Assembly (NCBI GenBank): GCA_029339505.1 | Contig: JAQISU010000179.1 | Span: forward strand, 14,222,001-14,286,000 | DNA: 64,000 bases | Direction: 5' to 3' | Origin: Unio delphinus | Taxonomy: Eukaryota; Mollusca; Bivalvia; Unionida; Unionidae | In this document: positions 55,801 through 64,000 of the stretch, one piece after another | Layout of the letters: each line of letters begins with the position of its first letter | Position numbering within the stretch: the stretch's first letter is position 1 | Notes under the pieces: generated by a model | What the model saw: only the letters and a program-made list of their open reading frames with translations | Databases searched by the model: none | What the model was told of the DNA's origin: nothing | Translations under genes and position numbers: made by a program

Positions 55801-56738
55801 CTTTTGCTTTTTTGCCAGAGGCTGAACACCTATAAGATGCCACATTTTGCTCGTCTTGTAAGGCAGGAATTGTGCCTTGCTTTGAAATACAAGATGTTAC
55901 AGTATAGCTGATGCGAATTATTTAAAGTAAGAAAAGGTATGGTACAGTGTCCTTTATATAAGAAAGTCCAAGCAAGAAACACATTTCAAAACACGAGCAT
56001 CTGCCACCACCACCCCTTAAATCGCCTCTCCCTAATAAAGTCTTGACTTCAGCGGATGTTCTGCAGGATCAAAGCAGAGGTTATTGTAAACACTGTTATA
56101 AAATATTAACATCAGAAGAGTAAACAAATGCTGCCATTGATAAACAAAACTTACTAGCCGTTTGGACTAATAACATTATGATAGTTACTAGTCCGACAAG
56201 AAATCTACTAGCCTCGGGCTAGTGGACTACTGCTAATTTCGAGCCCTGTATATATACAGATACTCGGCTAGATAACGGACTGTACCATTATTGATTGTAT
56301 ACATGCAGATACTCTGCTAGATAATAGTGCTTACAGACTGCTTTTTACATAAAATGTATGCATAAAATAAAACATGTAAAAACTATATCTCGTGCAGTTG
56401 TAAAATATTGGCACTGGAAATAAATGTAGCCACTGCTGATATCTTTTGGTGTTTACTCCATTACAGTATCAGGAAATATTTTTTCAGATTGACTTTATGT
56501 GTTTTAGGGAAACACACGCAGCTAAATCCCATATTCTCAGCATGATATAGCCAGTAATGTGTTGAATTTGCCATTAAAACCAACCAACAAATGTAATGGG
56601 GGTGGGGTATAACTAAATATGTCTAATACTTGCATTGAACAGTTGCTAGGATTCCCTCATGACAGCCCAAACTCTTATGTCCTGTAGTCTCAGTTCAAGT
56701 CAAAAGAGGAAGGTATTTTGTATGTTGCCCATGACTAA
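55801..56738. other. No gene recognised
   Basis: Contains the orphan minisatellite block at 56253-56325. A GC-richer patch near 55990-56060 is followed by 'CTAGCCGTTTGGACTAATAA..CTAGTCCGACAAG..CTAGCCTCGGGCTAGTGG' (56153-56225), which has several CTAG/short palindromic words. Confidence 0.4.
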
Positions 56739-56744
56739 GGAATT

Positions 56745-56839
56745 AGACTGGGTTCATCTTTTTATCAATTCTGGGTCTCTGATTACCATTTGAGTGGGGA
56801 ATATTTAGCTTCAGCTGTGGTTGTGAGCTACAAGAAAAG
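56745..56839 (+). CDS. Weak exon-like segment with consensus donor
   Basis: AAAAG followed by GTAAGC is a near-perfect 5' splice site at 56839/56840. The open frame upstream reads LGSSFYQFWVSDYHLSGEYL then ASAVVVSYKK. The only acceptor available is GGAATTAG, without a good polypyrimidine tract, and a stop sits just upstream. It may be an exon of the hypothetical plus-strand gene or chance. Confidence 0.15.
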
Positions 56840-57134
56840 GTAAGCAATGCAATTGTAGCAGGTAAGTATTACATCATTAAAATTAGTTTTACCCCTTTCA
56901 CCACAAGTGCAAACATAGAAATATTATAGTGGCAAAGAACACCCATTAAATGCAATATGTCACATATCCTTAATGCCATGCAACGTCATTCAGAACACAC
57001 CTAATACTGTGTTGTTTCCGAGCAAGGCAGCTGCATTGATACTTGAGCGAGATCTTGCAGAAAACACGTTCATACATAAAAGCTGTATCCATTGCAGCTT
57101 GATATTATCAGTCATTATTTTACTCTTGCTTCAT

Positions 57135-57388
57135 GGGGCCCCGAGTGGCCGATTGGTCTAAAGCGCTGTCCGTTACGGACCACTGCCATCTCACCTCTGT
57201 CTGCGTGTGTTCGAGTCTAAGATTCGGCAAATGTAGTTATATGAGAAAGCTTGCCAGTAGCTTCTCGTGGGTCGGTGGTTCTTTCCAGGCGTTGTCCGGG
57301 TTCTTCCTCCACCATTAATACTGGCCGCCATATATAGCCTATATTGTGCTGAAAAATGGCGTTAAACCATACAAAACAAAACAAAACT
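57135..57388 (+). mobile_element. SINE family B, best-preserved copy (B2)
   Basis: GGCCCCGAGTGGCCGATTGG TCTAAAGCGC (A-box) and GTGTGTTCGAGTCTAAG (B-box) form the Pol III promoter of the tRNA-like head. The body has CACTGCCATCTCACCTCTGT, GAGAAAGCTTGCCAGTAGCT, GGTCGGTGGTTCTTTCC and GGGTTCTTCCTCCACCATTA. The tail is TATAGCCTATATTGTGCTGA AAAATGGCGTTAAACC with (CAAAA)n. Confidence 0.9.
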
Positions 57389-58045
57389 CTTGCTTCATTA
57401 TGGAAAGAAATGAAGTTGGATAAGTAAGGATTAATAAAATAATTATCATCAATTATTTTCTTGGTCATTGGATTTATTCATTATTAAAAATCCACAGAGT
57501 TGTATAATTATGTTCGAATAAAAAATTACAGTACAGTATGTATAAATATTTCTCGCAATCAAGACACAAGGCTTTGTACATTGTAAAGAAAATCACATCT
57601 CCATGATTTTATGTGATATCATGGCCAGAGTACTTTGTTCAGTTACATTTTACCTGTTTCTGTTTAGACTTTATGAACGCACAAGTCGAAAGAAAATTAG
57701 TTCATTTTTTTTATATATTCAATTGTCAGACTATCCTTCTCAATGCCAGATGCCAAGATTATCGTATAGATCTGATTCCACTCAAACAACGGACTTTCCT
57801 AAAGTTGCACTCATGCAAACTAAATCATGGTGACTTGCATATTTGTTGACGATAGAGATCCCTTGCATGGTTTAATTTTTGGACAAGGGAATCATTTTCT
57901 GTATGCTTCATACTTATTTGGAAAATGTTGGATACATTTTTGGCAGCCATTTAGTAATTGGGTCTTTCCTACACTACTGACCCCTTGTAAAAATAAAAAA
58001 ACTCATCTTGCATCCCATCATGCATTTGGATGAAGCTATTCATTG
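57389..58045. other. No gene confirmed
   Basis: Two overlapping plus-strand frames (57603-57833 and 57613-57849) of about 77 codons lack motifs. Otherwise AT-rich. Confidence 0.4.
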
Positions 58046-58172
58046 TCACCAAGATGTGTCCAATCCAAACTGAATGTTGTGGGTTTAGCAAGATGTGTCC
58101 AATCCCTATTGAATGTTGCAGGTTTAGCAAGAAGTGTCTGATCCCAAAGGAATGTTGTGGGTTTAACATTAT
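58045..58172. repeat. Minisatellite, 45-bp unit, three copies
   Basis: The unit is AAGATGTGTCCAATCCAAAC TGAATGTTGTGGGTTTAGC. At 45 bp it is a multiple of three, so short frames on both strands stay open (58030-58248, 58036-58278) but are not genes. Confidence 0.85.
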
Positions 58173-58629
58173 GAAAGTAGATCACTTTATGTGGAAACAA
58201 TTGATAAATCTTGGTACATGTATTGAGATCTGGAAAGTTAAAAATTAAAGATATTTCACATAACGTAATCATTTTCATAAATTTGTGTAATATTGGGCTT
58301 TATTTAATTAGATTTAGATATCAGATGCATACATCGCAATATTGTATCATGATAAAGAATACAACTATTAATACAGGATGATGGTAGCGCTAATGAGGCA
58401 CTTACTAATTAATTTAAACTATCTGAAAAAGAACATTATCTCATTGGGTTTTTTCTATCCCATTGAATCAAATAAAATCAATTAAGCAATGTGCAAAAAT
58501 TGTCCTTCTTAATCCCACCATATTTACTTGAGATTGTCTCCTTAAGCCTCTAATCAGATAACTGCTGCCAAGAAAAACTTGAAATTAAATGTTTTAATAT
58601 ATTGCAAAATGATATAATATGTATTTGTG
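58173..58629. other. No feature recognised
   Basis: AT-rich spacer. Confidence 0.5.
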
Positions 58630-58631
58630 TA

Positions 58632-58765
58632 CAAGTCTAGCACAAGTGCAAATCCCACAGTCCCAGATCTGATTTCAGATAATGCACTGGCAGATCTGGG
58701 TCTGTGCAGTTTGTCAAGAGTAATCAGTACAACAAATAATAGACTTTCAAGCACATTATGTAGTT
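58632..58765. mobile_element. GATCTG double-palindrome element (P8)
   Basis: AGTCTAGCACAAGTGCAAAT, then CCCAGATCTGATTTCAGATA ATGC and its partner CTGGCAGATCTGGGTCTGTG. Next come GTTTGTCAAGAGTAATCAG and a truncated second half AGACTTTCAAGCACATTATG. Confidence 0.75.
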
Positions 58766-59139
58766 GTTATGTCTGGGGAGGTCTGTAAGTATATTTCAAA
58801 TAATACTGTTATTCATTTTGGTCAATAATTGTGTAACCTGAAAATTGTTTGTGTGTTTATGCTTACCCCATGGTTTGTTATTAATCTGCTCCCCCCAGGA
58901 GATTGTAGTAAACATGTTGTTTTTTAAAAATACTGTACTTGAGTAATGTTTTTTGAACACTGAAAAAATTTACAGAAAGAAACTAAAGAAAAGTCGTTGG
59001 TTCATTAATGGAATTCACACTATTCTTGCATTAGATTTAGTGAAACAAGAAATGTTTGTCTTTCAAATGTGGATTCCATTATGTAATTTGCAGTTTATGT
59101 ATGTGATACTATTGTGAACCATGTTGCTTACAGTATTAT
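58766..59139. other. No feature recognised
   Basis: AT-rich spacer. Confidence 0.5.
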
Positions 59140-59402
59140 AGTAGTGTGATGCATATTGTATGCAATGCTATTGTGATGCATATTGTATGCAATGCTATTG
59201 TGATGCATATTGTATGCAATGCTATTGTGATGTATATTGCGTGCAATGCTGTTGTGATGCATATTGGATGCAATGCTGTTGTGATGCATATTGGATGCAA
59301 TGCTGTTGTGATGCATATTGGATGCAATGCTGTTGTGATGCATATTGCATGCAATACTATTGTGATGCATGTTGTATGCAATGCTATTGTGATGCATATT
59401 GA
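59140..59402. repeat. Minisatellite, 27-bp unit, about 10 copies
   Basis: The unit is TGTGATGCATATTGTATGCA ATGCTAT, with TTGGATGC and CTGTTG variants clustering in the middle copies. Divisible by three, so Cys/His/Met-rich frames stay open on both strands; none is a gene. ATGCAT is self-complementary, so units can fold. Confidence 0.95.
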
Positions 59403-59439
59403 CTTTTAGTTTAATATGTAGCGTGATACAATATGGCAA

Positions 59440-59692
59440 GAGAGGGACCCCAAATGGTCTAAAGCACCCTCCATTACAGATCATTGCCATCTCACCTCTG
59501 TCTGCGTCGGTTCGAGCCTCCGATTTGGCCAATGTGGGTACGTGAGAAGGCTTGCCAGTAGCTTCTCGGGGGTCGATGGTTCTTTCTGTGGTTTTTCCCA
59601 GCTTCTTCCTCCTCCATGTTTAATGATGGCTGTCATGTATAGCCTATTGTGTGCTGAAAAATGGCATTAAACCCTACAACAACAACAATATG
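59440..59692 (+). mobile_element. SINE family B copy (B3)
   Basis: AGGGACCCCAAATGGTCTAA AGCACC, CATTGCCATCTCACCTCTGT, GCGTCGGTTCGAGCCTCCG (B-box), GAGAAGGCTTGCCAGTAGCT, TCGATGGTTCTTTCTGTGG and the end TATAGCCTATTGTGTGCTGA followed by (ACA)n. Its A-box is degraded. Confidence 0.9.
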
Positions 59693-59734
59693 GCAAGTAA
59701 AACCCAGCCCTAGCTCACACAATGTGCTTGCTAA

Positions 59735-60690
59735 TCAATAGACCCAGATCTGAGGGTGCAGTATGCAATGTCATTTCAGGGTCATTGCAGCTAATATGAA
59801 CAGTATTCACATACAACAGTCTCAGATTTGCAGGTGCATTGTACAAAAAAAAAAGAAAGACATCAGGGTCTATACTGTTAACATGTGCAGTCAACAAATG
59901 AAAGACCCTGATCTGTCATTGTAGTATGCAATGACTGATCAGTGTCAATGCTGTTAATGAGTAGACTCATCAAACTTAATAGACTCAGATAAGGGTCAAT
60001 GCTGTTAATATGAGTAGACTCGTCAAACTTAATAGACTCAGATCAGGGTCAATGCTGTTAATATGAGTAGACTCATCAAACTTAATAGACTCAGATCAGG
60101 GTCAATGATGTTAATATGAGTAGACTCATCAAACTTAATAGACTCAGATCAGGGTCAATGCTGTTAATATGAGTAGACTCCTCAAACTTAATAGACTCGG
60201 ATCAGGGTCAATGCTGTTAATATGAGTAGACTCATCAAACTTAATAGACTCAGATCAGGGTCAATGCTGTTAATATGAGTAGACTCTTCAAACTTAATAG
60301 ACTCAGAGCAGGGTCAATGCTGTTAATATGAGTAGACTCATCAAACTTAATAGACTCAGATGTGCAGGCACATTGTGCAATGACAGATCAGAGTATATGT
60401 TGTTAATATGAGCAAAGTTGGCAAAGATAATAGAACCTGATTTGATGGCATATGTGATGACAGATCAGGTTTTATGCTGGTAATGATAGATCAGGATCTA
60501 ATTTGTTAATATGAGCAAAGTCATCAAACATAATAGACCTGATTTACTGGCACATTATGTGATGACATATCAAGGTCTATGCTGTTGATATGAGCAGAGT
60601 CATCAAACATACCTTACCCTGGTATGATAGCACATTACATGATGACAGATCAGGGTCTGTGATGTTTGCATGTTAGACATGAGGCTGAGT
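59735..60690. mobile_element. GATCTG double-palindrome element (P9), internally expanded
   Basis: Family blocks TAGACCCAGATCTGAGGGTG and CAGATTTGCAGGTGCATTGT lie at the left. GATTTACTGGCACATTATGT and GATCAGGGTCTGTGATGTTT GCATG lie at the right. The middle is an array of 53-bp units (59925-60360) derived from one half of the element, followed by several more diverged half-units. The structure is one or more P elements amplified in place. Confidence 0.75.
59925..60362. repeat. 53-bp tandem array inside P9, about 8 copies
   Basis: The unit is GGGTCAATGCTGTTAATATG AGTAGACTCATCAAACTTAA TAGACTCAGATCA. It aligns with the central half of the P family (GGGTCTGTGCTGTTTGTT.. GATTACTC.. CAAACT.. AGACCCAGATC). 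Confidence 0.9.
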
Positions 60691-61195
60691 AGGTTATTTT
60701 TCATGGTTTTCAAGGTTAAAAGGCATTCTAGAGCAAATTGAAACATGGATCTAAATTATTTGCAAAAGAAATTCCACAGGCTCATTGTGTGCGAAAGTGA
60801 ACCTTAATAAATGTGCTTGAATTGTATTTTTCTTAAATGATACTGCTTGACTAACTTTTTAGTTCTGTTGCATTTGAATTTGAAAAATGCTTGTGTATTT
60901 TGTAGGTTTGAATTTTTAAAACATAAATATTCAAGACATTTATTCAGAATAAATTATATAGCTTGGGAAGATCTTAAATTCCAAAGCCATGCAGGATATA
61001 TTTACAATTATTGTCGAGGCACAGTGATGATTGAAAAAGAGAATGAGATTGATAATATGAAACTCTCACATGAATGCATAATATTATTACATGAAATTTA
61101 AAAAGAAACATTTGGTATGTTTTTTTCTCTTTGAATTATGTTTCTGGTTCAATCTTCATTGTGGAAATTGTTTGATAGTTTTATCATATTTGTTT
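60691..61195. other. Open frame without recognised function
   Basis: An 84-codon plus-strand frame (60847-61101) includes a possible acceptor TGTATTTTGTAG at 60905 and reads RFEFLKHKYSRHLFRINYIA then WEDLKFQSHAGYIYNYCRGT. It is more coding-like than its surroundings but has no donor I trust and no known domain, so I leave it uncalled. Confidence 0.3.
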
Positions 61196-61330
61196 TGCCC
61201 CACCATCTGATTAGCTTGGACCCTCTACTAGGATGTGCCATTCGGTAAGGCACTTTACTGGGTCCTACCTTGACAGTGTAACATTGTGCTGGAAAACCAC
61301 CAAACCAAGCCAGCCCAGATCTGACTGTTT
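61196..61330 (+). mobile_element. Possible SINE family C-related fragment (C2)
   Basis: GCCCCACCATCTGATTAGCT TGGA parallels CCCACCATCTGATCAGCCCA GA at 52757. GTGTAACATTGTGCTGGAAA resembles a SINE 3' end. The middle does not match family C1, so this is only a tentative relative. Confidence 0.3.
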
Positions 61331-62306
61331 TGAAGAACAAAATTATGAACAAGAAATCTGAAGCTGCTCCTCCTGCATGTTGGGAAGCTAATGTCTGTTT
61401 TAATTAATTTCAAGGGCTGTCATCTGCACAGAGGGAAATAAAACTTGGCATATTATCTTTTAACCATTTGGCTAATTTGGAATGTATAATCAATAAAAGA
61501 TTTCAAATTTTGTCATTATCTCTTGAAAGTGACTAAAAATTCACATGTTGGGTTCAAAAACCTTGGTACATGTATAGGTTTTTATGTGGTCTAAGATCTG
61601 TAATGATAAACAGGAATTAAGTTTGATTACAACAAGATGGTAAAGTCTTCCCTGGAATGATGAAAATAAAGTTTTCATTTTGTAGATACATGCATCAGAT
61701 CTTAGTTGTTTGCAAGGTCTTAATTTTCAGATTGATTCAGAGTCTATTCTAGGATATGCAAGTGCAAGCACCATTCTAATATTTAACATCACACCTAACA
61801 AAATCAACAAAATGCATAAAATATGCATTGTATGTTCAACCCATACCTATATTTGTTAATTAAATCGCTTCTGTATTTGGAAAATTAGTTTCTTTTTTCA
61901 AATAAAAGGGGGGATTTTTCCCCTATTGTGTAGGTCCTAAAATTGGTAGAGATATAAATGTTCTTTTGAATGTTTTTCATTTTGGGGACTACAGTAATAT
62001 TTCTTTTCTCTTTTTTGTTGTTGTTGTTGCAATGCTACTTTGTTAATTACCCATTGTAGGCAGAACCTGAGGACTGGCAAGTTCTTTTACTTTTATTGGC
62101 ATGTTAAATTCTACATATCAATAATGTTCATACATCAAGAACCCTGAGTACTGTATTTTTTTATGTAAGAGTTGGTGTGATAAGAAATCAAGTTCCGAAT
62201 TTGGCTTTATTTTGTTAGTTATTTTGTTACATGAATGAAAAATAACCCCTAAATATTTTGTAACAAGTTTTAATAGGCACATGCATCTTGATTATGAGTG
62301 AGAGCA

Positions 62307-62310
<4 letters not shown>
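61331..62310. other. No gene confirmed
   Basis: AT-rich. A TTACCCATTGTAG acceptor-like site at about 62059 is followed by GCAGAACCTGAGGACTGGCA (AEPEDW), but no donor is convincing. Confidence 0.35.

Positions 62311-62378
<68 letters not shown>
62311..62378. repeat. (TC)n microsatellite, 68 bp
   Basis: Uninterrupted TC dinucleotides; the Ser-Leu frame here is an artefact. Confidence 0.95.
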
Positions 62379-62380
<2 letters not shown>

Positions 62381-62572
62381 ATGGTTTTTTTTTTATTTCA
62401 TTTGTCATATAACCTTGGCTTTTTACCATTTATGTCTTTAACCTTTTTTCTCACTGAAGAGATGTTTAATAGATGTTTTTGAAGAATTCCAATTATAGCT
62501 GTAAACCAGTCCTAAGATTTTTAAGCTTAAAAGTGAGCAAATATGTGATTTTACTGTTGCAATGGCATCTTG

Positions 62573-62645
62573 ATAGACTACTCACTGAATGTGCTGGAGA
62601 GGTGATGGAGCCTTTAAAAGCTTTCAGTATTTTTTTTATGGGCAG
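62573..62645 (+). CDS. Weak exon-like segment
   Basis: A frame reading RLLTECAGEVMEPLKAFSIF then FMG ends at GGGCAG followed by GTATGA, a good donor at 62645/62646. The candidate acceptor is GGCATCTTGATAG, with a modest TTTTACTGTTGC tract upstream. Composition looks coding-like. It has the same orientation as the other exon candidates. No family recognised. Confidence 0.2.
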
Positions 62646-62920
62646 GTATGAACGATTGATACAGTAAATTATCACTGAGATTGGTTGCTGTAATTGCTAT
62701 GGCAATAAATTATCTCTTTTTTTAAAATAATGATATCAATTATAAATGCATCCACTTCCAAAAGTTTTATATCCTCAAAATGAAGAGAACCCTAAACTAT
62801 TATTTTCTAATTTCTTTCTTTCTTTGTAATGTTCAGCTGAGACCATTTACGTTCATGGGAATTAAAAAACAGGGTGCATATGTTGTAAGAACTATGCAAC
62901 TGATTTTCATTTAGTAGAGA
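62646..62920. other. No feature recognised
   Basis: AT-rich spacer before the AAT microsatellite. Confidence 0.5.
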
Positions 62921-62921
62921 T

Positions 62922-62964
<43 letters not shown>

Positions 62965-63018
62965 TTGAGGACTTTGTATAGCGCCTAATCTTTAAAAGCT
63001 CTAAGCACTTTACAACAT
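62921..63018. repeat. (AAT)n followed by a TATAGCGCC...CTTTACA motif
   Basis: About 14 AAT units run directly into TTGAGGACTTTGTATAGCGC CTAATC...AGCTCTAAGCACTTTACA. A motif of the form TATAGCGCCTT...AAGCGCTTTACA is scattered through many animal genomes, often beside trinucleotide repeats; I recall this generally and cannot name the family. Confidence 0.6.
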
Positions 63019-63814
63019 CTATAATGATATAACTACACTACATTATTTTGTTATATGACTACACTACATTATTTTGTTATTACATAACAGTTGTACAACA
63101 TAAATTTCATTTAGACTTTTGCCATTCACATTGTTCAGATTTATGTTACTATACCAAAATATGGCCCCCACTGTAGTGAAGATTGGTTGTTTAAGGTCTT
63201 TAAAAACTTGACCTCTAGCTATGTGGAAAAAGAAGAATTGTTCCCTTCACTGAGTGGGGTAGCTCCCCAATAATTCAGTAATCTTAAAATCAAGATCTCC
63301 TTATACTACCATTAATTCACCGGTCTGATTATCGTCATAATGATTAAGCTCATATTTCATGGCATTGAGTACCTTTAATCATTGTGAATGCCGTCTTGTA
63401 ACATTGTGCACTAGTTTAATAAAACTTTAATTCCATAATTTAGTGATGAAGACTAAAAAAAAATTCTAAGATGAAATAATTCTCAATAATATAAATTAAG
63501 AGCATATATTGGTGTAATAATGGTTTATCAGTAGAAAACTGAATTCTTAGGTGCATAACAATACAGTGCACAGCAGCAATGTACAGCATTCATATTGTGA
63601 AAGTAAAATGTATAATGTGGAACAGATTGTTATTAACAATGTCACCAACTGTTAGAAAATGCAGCAAGTCATGCCAAAGCTTACTGAAAATAAGTGATTG
63701 CTGAATTCTAAATTGTCACAAAAAATTACATTTAATCACTGTCTGCAAGATCTGTTGCAAGATCTGTCATGACCAGATTGCTGTTTTAATCAATTTCCCC
63801 AGTTAATTCGTACT
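63019..63814. other. No feature recognised
   Basis: AT-rich DNA. A short direct repeat, ATATGACTACACTACATTAT TTTGTTAT, occurs twice at 63027-63080. Confidence 0.45.
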
Positions 63815-63985
63815 CGGAGTAAACTGGAAACAACATAGACCCTGACATGCTGTCCCATAATGTGCTAGCAGATCAGGATTATGTTGTTCTAATGATGAAT
63901 CCTGGCAAGCTACACAGACACAGATATTTTGGGGCATTATGCAATGGCAGATGGGGGTCTATGTAGCTTGTTGTTGGATTCCTCT
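63815..63985. mobile_element. GATCTG double-palindrome element (P10), near complete
   Basis: CTGGAAACAACATAGACCCT opens it and GGGGGTCTATGTAGCTTGTT GTTGGATTCC closes it. The internal halves are GTCCCATAATGTGCTAGCAG ATCAGGATTATG and CACAGACACAGATATTTTGG GGCATTATGC. Both halves are diverged palindromes, and the whole folds end to end. Confidence 0.75.
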
Positions 63986-64000
63986 TATGTACCTGATAGT

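Noticed and set aside
59128..59532. A 134-residue minus-strand frame and overlapping frames rich in Met, His, Cys and Ile
   Set aside because: They arise from the 27-bp minisatellite joined to the SINE B head.
60847..61101. An 84-codon frame as exon
   Set aside because: It has an acceptor-like site but no convincing donor, no known motif, and AT-driven composition in part. Left as uncertain sequence.

Overview
This window looks like nuclear DNA of an animal, most likely a marine invertebrate and plausibly a bivalve mollusc. The reasons are the AT-rich, intron-like texture, tRNA-headed SINEs, RTE- and CR1/L2-like LINE remnants, hAT and TA-inserting DNA transposons, many small inverted-repeat elements, and minisatellites every few kilobases. 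The species assignment is inference only. No bacterial-style gene, rRNA, genuine tRNA gene or CRISPR array was found. Nearly every long open frame is either a broken transposon gene or the by-product of a tandem repeat.

Layout. 1-1173 is one end of a repeat whose second copy (30281-32890) is complete. Its two ends carry opposed arrays of AAGCTTGC-type palindromes, and its interior holds a decayed hAT transposase N-terminus. 1.7-4.9 kb is SINE tail, a 36-bp minisatellite, an old dispersed repeat, a 43-bp minisatellite and a full SINE. 5292-7894 is a 5'-truncated RTE-type LINE on the minus strand with an exact 11-bp target-site duplication. 10375-13411 is a complete but frameshifted hAT transposon with terminal inverted repeats and an 8-bp target-site duplication. 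15.4-17.0 kb is a SINE fragment abutting a degraded CR1/L2-like reverse transcriptase. 17.4-21.5 kb has long TA tracts, a 72-bp-arm hairpin and a 2,048-bp TA-inserted transposon with perfect 25-bp inverted repeats.

21.5-33 kb is AT-rich DNA with SINEs, a TTAA-bounded element and the complete AAGCTTGC element. From 33 kb to the end there are no recognisable transposon genes, but many small elements and minisatellites. A promoter-like cluster at 33.4-33.55 kb, followed by weak exon-like segments in plus orientation near 39.1, 54.4, 56.8 and 62.6 kb, raises the possibility that this half is mostly introns of one plus-strand gene. I could not name that gene.

Recurrent families. SINE family A has seven copies, SINE family B five and SINE family C two. 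A roughly 150-bp double-palindrome element built around GATCTG motifs has at least ten copies. A TTAA-bounded element has three copies, and an old dispersed repeat also has three. In at least two cases a minisatellite is clearly an expansion of part of a double-palindrome element, so element insertion followed by tandem amplification seems to be a main source of the satellite content here.
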